From GCA-016699105 sp036518915 (lineage in GTDB: Bacteria > Patescibacteriota > Saccharimonadia > UBA4664), in assembly GCA_036518915.1 (NCBI GenBank), contig DATDME010000020.1:1-6795 (forward strand): DNA of 6,795 nucleotides. The letters are read 5' to 3'. Shown piece after piece: positions 6,454 to 6,795 of this stretch. Positions within the stretch are counted from its first letter, which is position 1, and every line of letters starts with the position of its first letter. The notes under the pieces were generated by a model. It did not search any database. It saw nothing but the letters and a program-made list of their open reading frames with translations, and had not been told where the DNA came from. The position numbers were made by a program, and so were the translations under genes.

Positions 6454-6795
6454 AAATTCTGGTTACCGGCGCGACGGGCTTCGCGGGCCAACACCTCATG
6501 AAGTTGCTGGAAGCGCGGGCCGGTCATGAAATCCACGGCACATCTATGCACCACCAGCCGGGTGAGCGGATCCATCAGGTTGATCTCACGGACGCCAACG
6601 CGGTGCGCGAGGTGTTGAATGAGGTGCGGCCGGCGGCCATTTACCACTTGGCGGCGTTTGCCTCGCCAGCCCTGTCGTTTAAGCAGCCGAATGAAGCCAT
6701 CACCAGCACGGTGAGCATGCAAGTGAACTTATTTGAGGCCTGCAAAGCGTTGGGCCTGACGCCGCGCATCCTGGTAGTGAGTAGCGGCCAGACTT
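6450..6795 (+). CDS. NAD-dependent epimerase/dehydratase (extended SDR), Rmd-like GDP-6-deoxy-4-keto-mannose reductase candidate (partial)
   Basis: The first 115 residues of an extended short-chain dehydrogenase, cut by the right edge. MKILVTGATGFAGQHL has the Rossmann GxxGxxG (Gly7, Gly10, Gly13) that binds NAD(P). VDLTDANAVREVLNEVRPAAIYHLAA (44-69) is the second typical block, with the D-L-T-D acidic stretch and HLAA. ILVVSSGQT (107-115) is the strand carrying the catalytic Ser; the YxxxK pair would follow outside the window. The order GFxGxHL, YHLAAxxSxxxSFxxP, VSSG is closest, from memory, to Rmd, which reduces GDP-4-keto-6-deoxy-mannose to GDP-D-rhamnose. Gmd and GDP-fucose synthases are related alternatives. 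It overlaps the preceding stop by ATGA with only a weak Shine-Dalgarno, so it probably depends on translational coupling. Confidence 0.85.
   Translation, partial: MKILVTGATGFAGQHLMKLLEARAGHEIHGTSMHHQPGERIHQVDLTDANAVREVLNEVRPAAIYHLAAFASPALSFKQPNEAITSTVSMQVNLFEACKALGLTPRILVVSSGQT

Noticed and set aside
1..6795. CRISPR array, tRNA/rRNA gene, transposase or integrase
   Set aside because: No spaced direct repeats, tRNA-like cloverleaf ends or mobile-element coding sequence were seen; nearly all of the window is explained by seven protein genes.

Overview
This window is an internal piece of a surface-polysaccharide (O-antigen, capsule or exopolysaccharide type) biosynthesis cluster from a fairly GC-rich bacterium. 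It uses UGA as a normal stop and has recognisable Shine-Dalgarno sites. Nothing fixes the taxon. The dense stacking of GT4 glycosyltransferases beside a Wzx-type flippase occurs in many phyla, including Patescibacteria/CPR, and no lineage marker gene is present.

Layout, left to right. (1) At 1-149 (+) is the C-terminal end of what looks like a DegT/DnrJ/EryC1-family PLP aminotransferase, which would make an amino sugar. (2) A short convergent intergenic region holds a symmetric hairpin (172-195) that can terminate transcription from both sides. (3) At 247-3034 (-) is a two-gene unit read right to left: a multi-pass oligosaccharide flippase (1547-3034), then a GT4 glycosyltransferase (247-1518). 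(4) A compact divergent control region lies around 3012-3090, with only 46 bp between the outermost start codons. (5) From 3081 to the window edge (+) run four genes: three GT4 glycosyltransferases (3081-4187, 4184-5293, 5290-6453) and the start of an extended-SDR sugar-nucleotide epimerase/reductase (6450-6795, cut by the window). All three junctions in this run are 4-bp ATGA stop/start overlaps.

How the genes probably work together. The aminotransferase and SDR enzyme make modified nucleotide sugars, the latter most like GDP-6-deoxy-4-keto-mannose reductases of the Rmd type. The four GT4 enzymes assemble an undecaprenyl-linked oligosaccharide on the cytoplasmic face. The flippase moves it across the membrane. 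No polymerase (Wzy), initiating phosphoglycosyltransferase or export/ligase gene is visible here, so those functions must lie outside.

The overall system is of a known kind. Points worth a second look are the divergent promoter region, where both genes have a -10-like hexamer exactly 7 nt from an in-frame ATG; two glycosyltransferases with altered EX7E motifs; and a strong composition contrast between the flippase and the second glycosyltransferase of the + operon.
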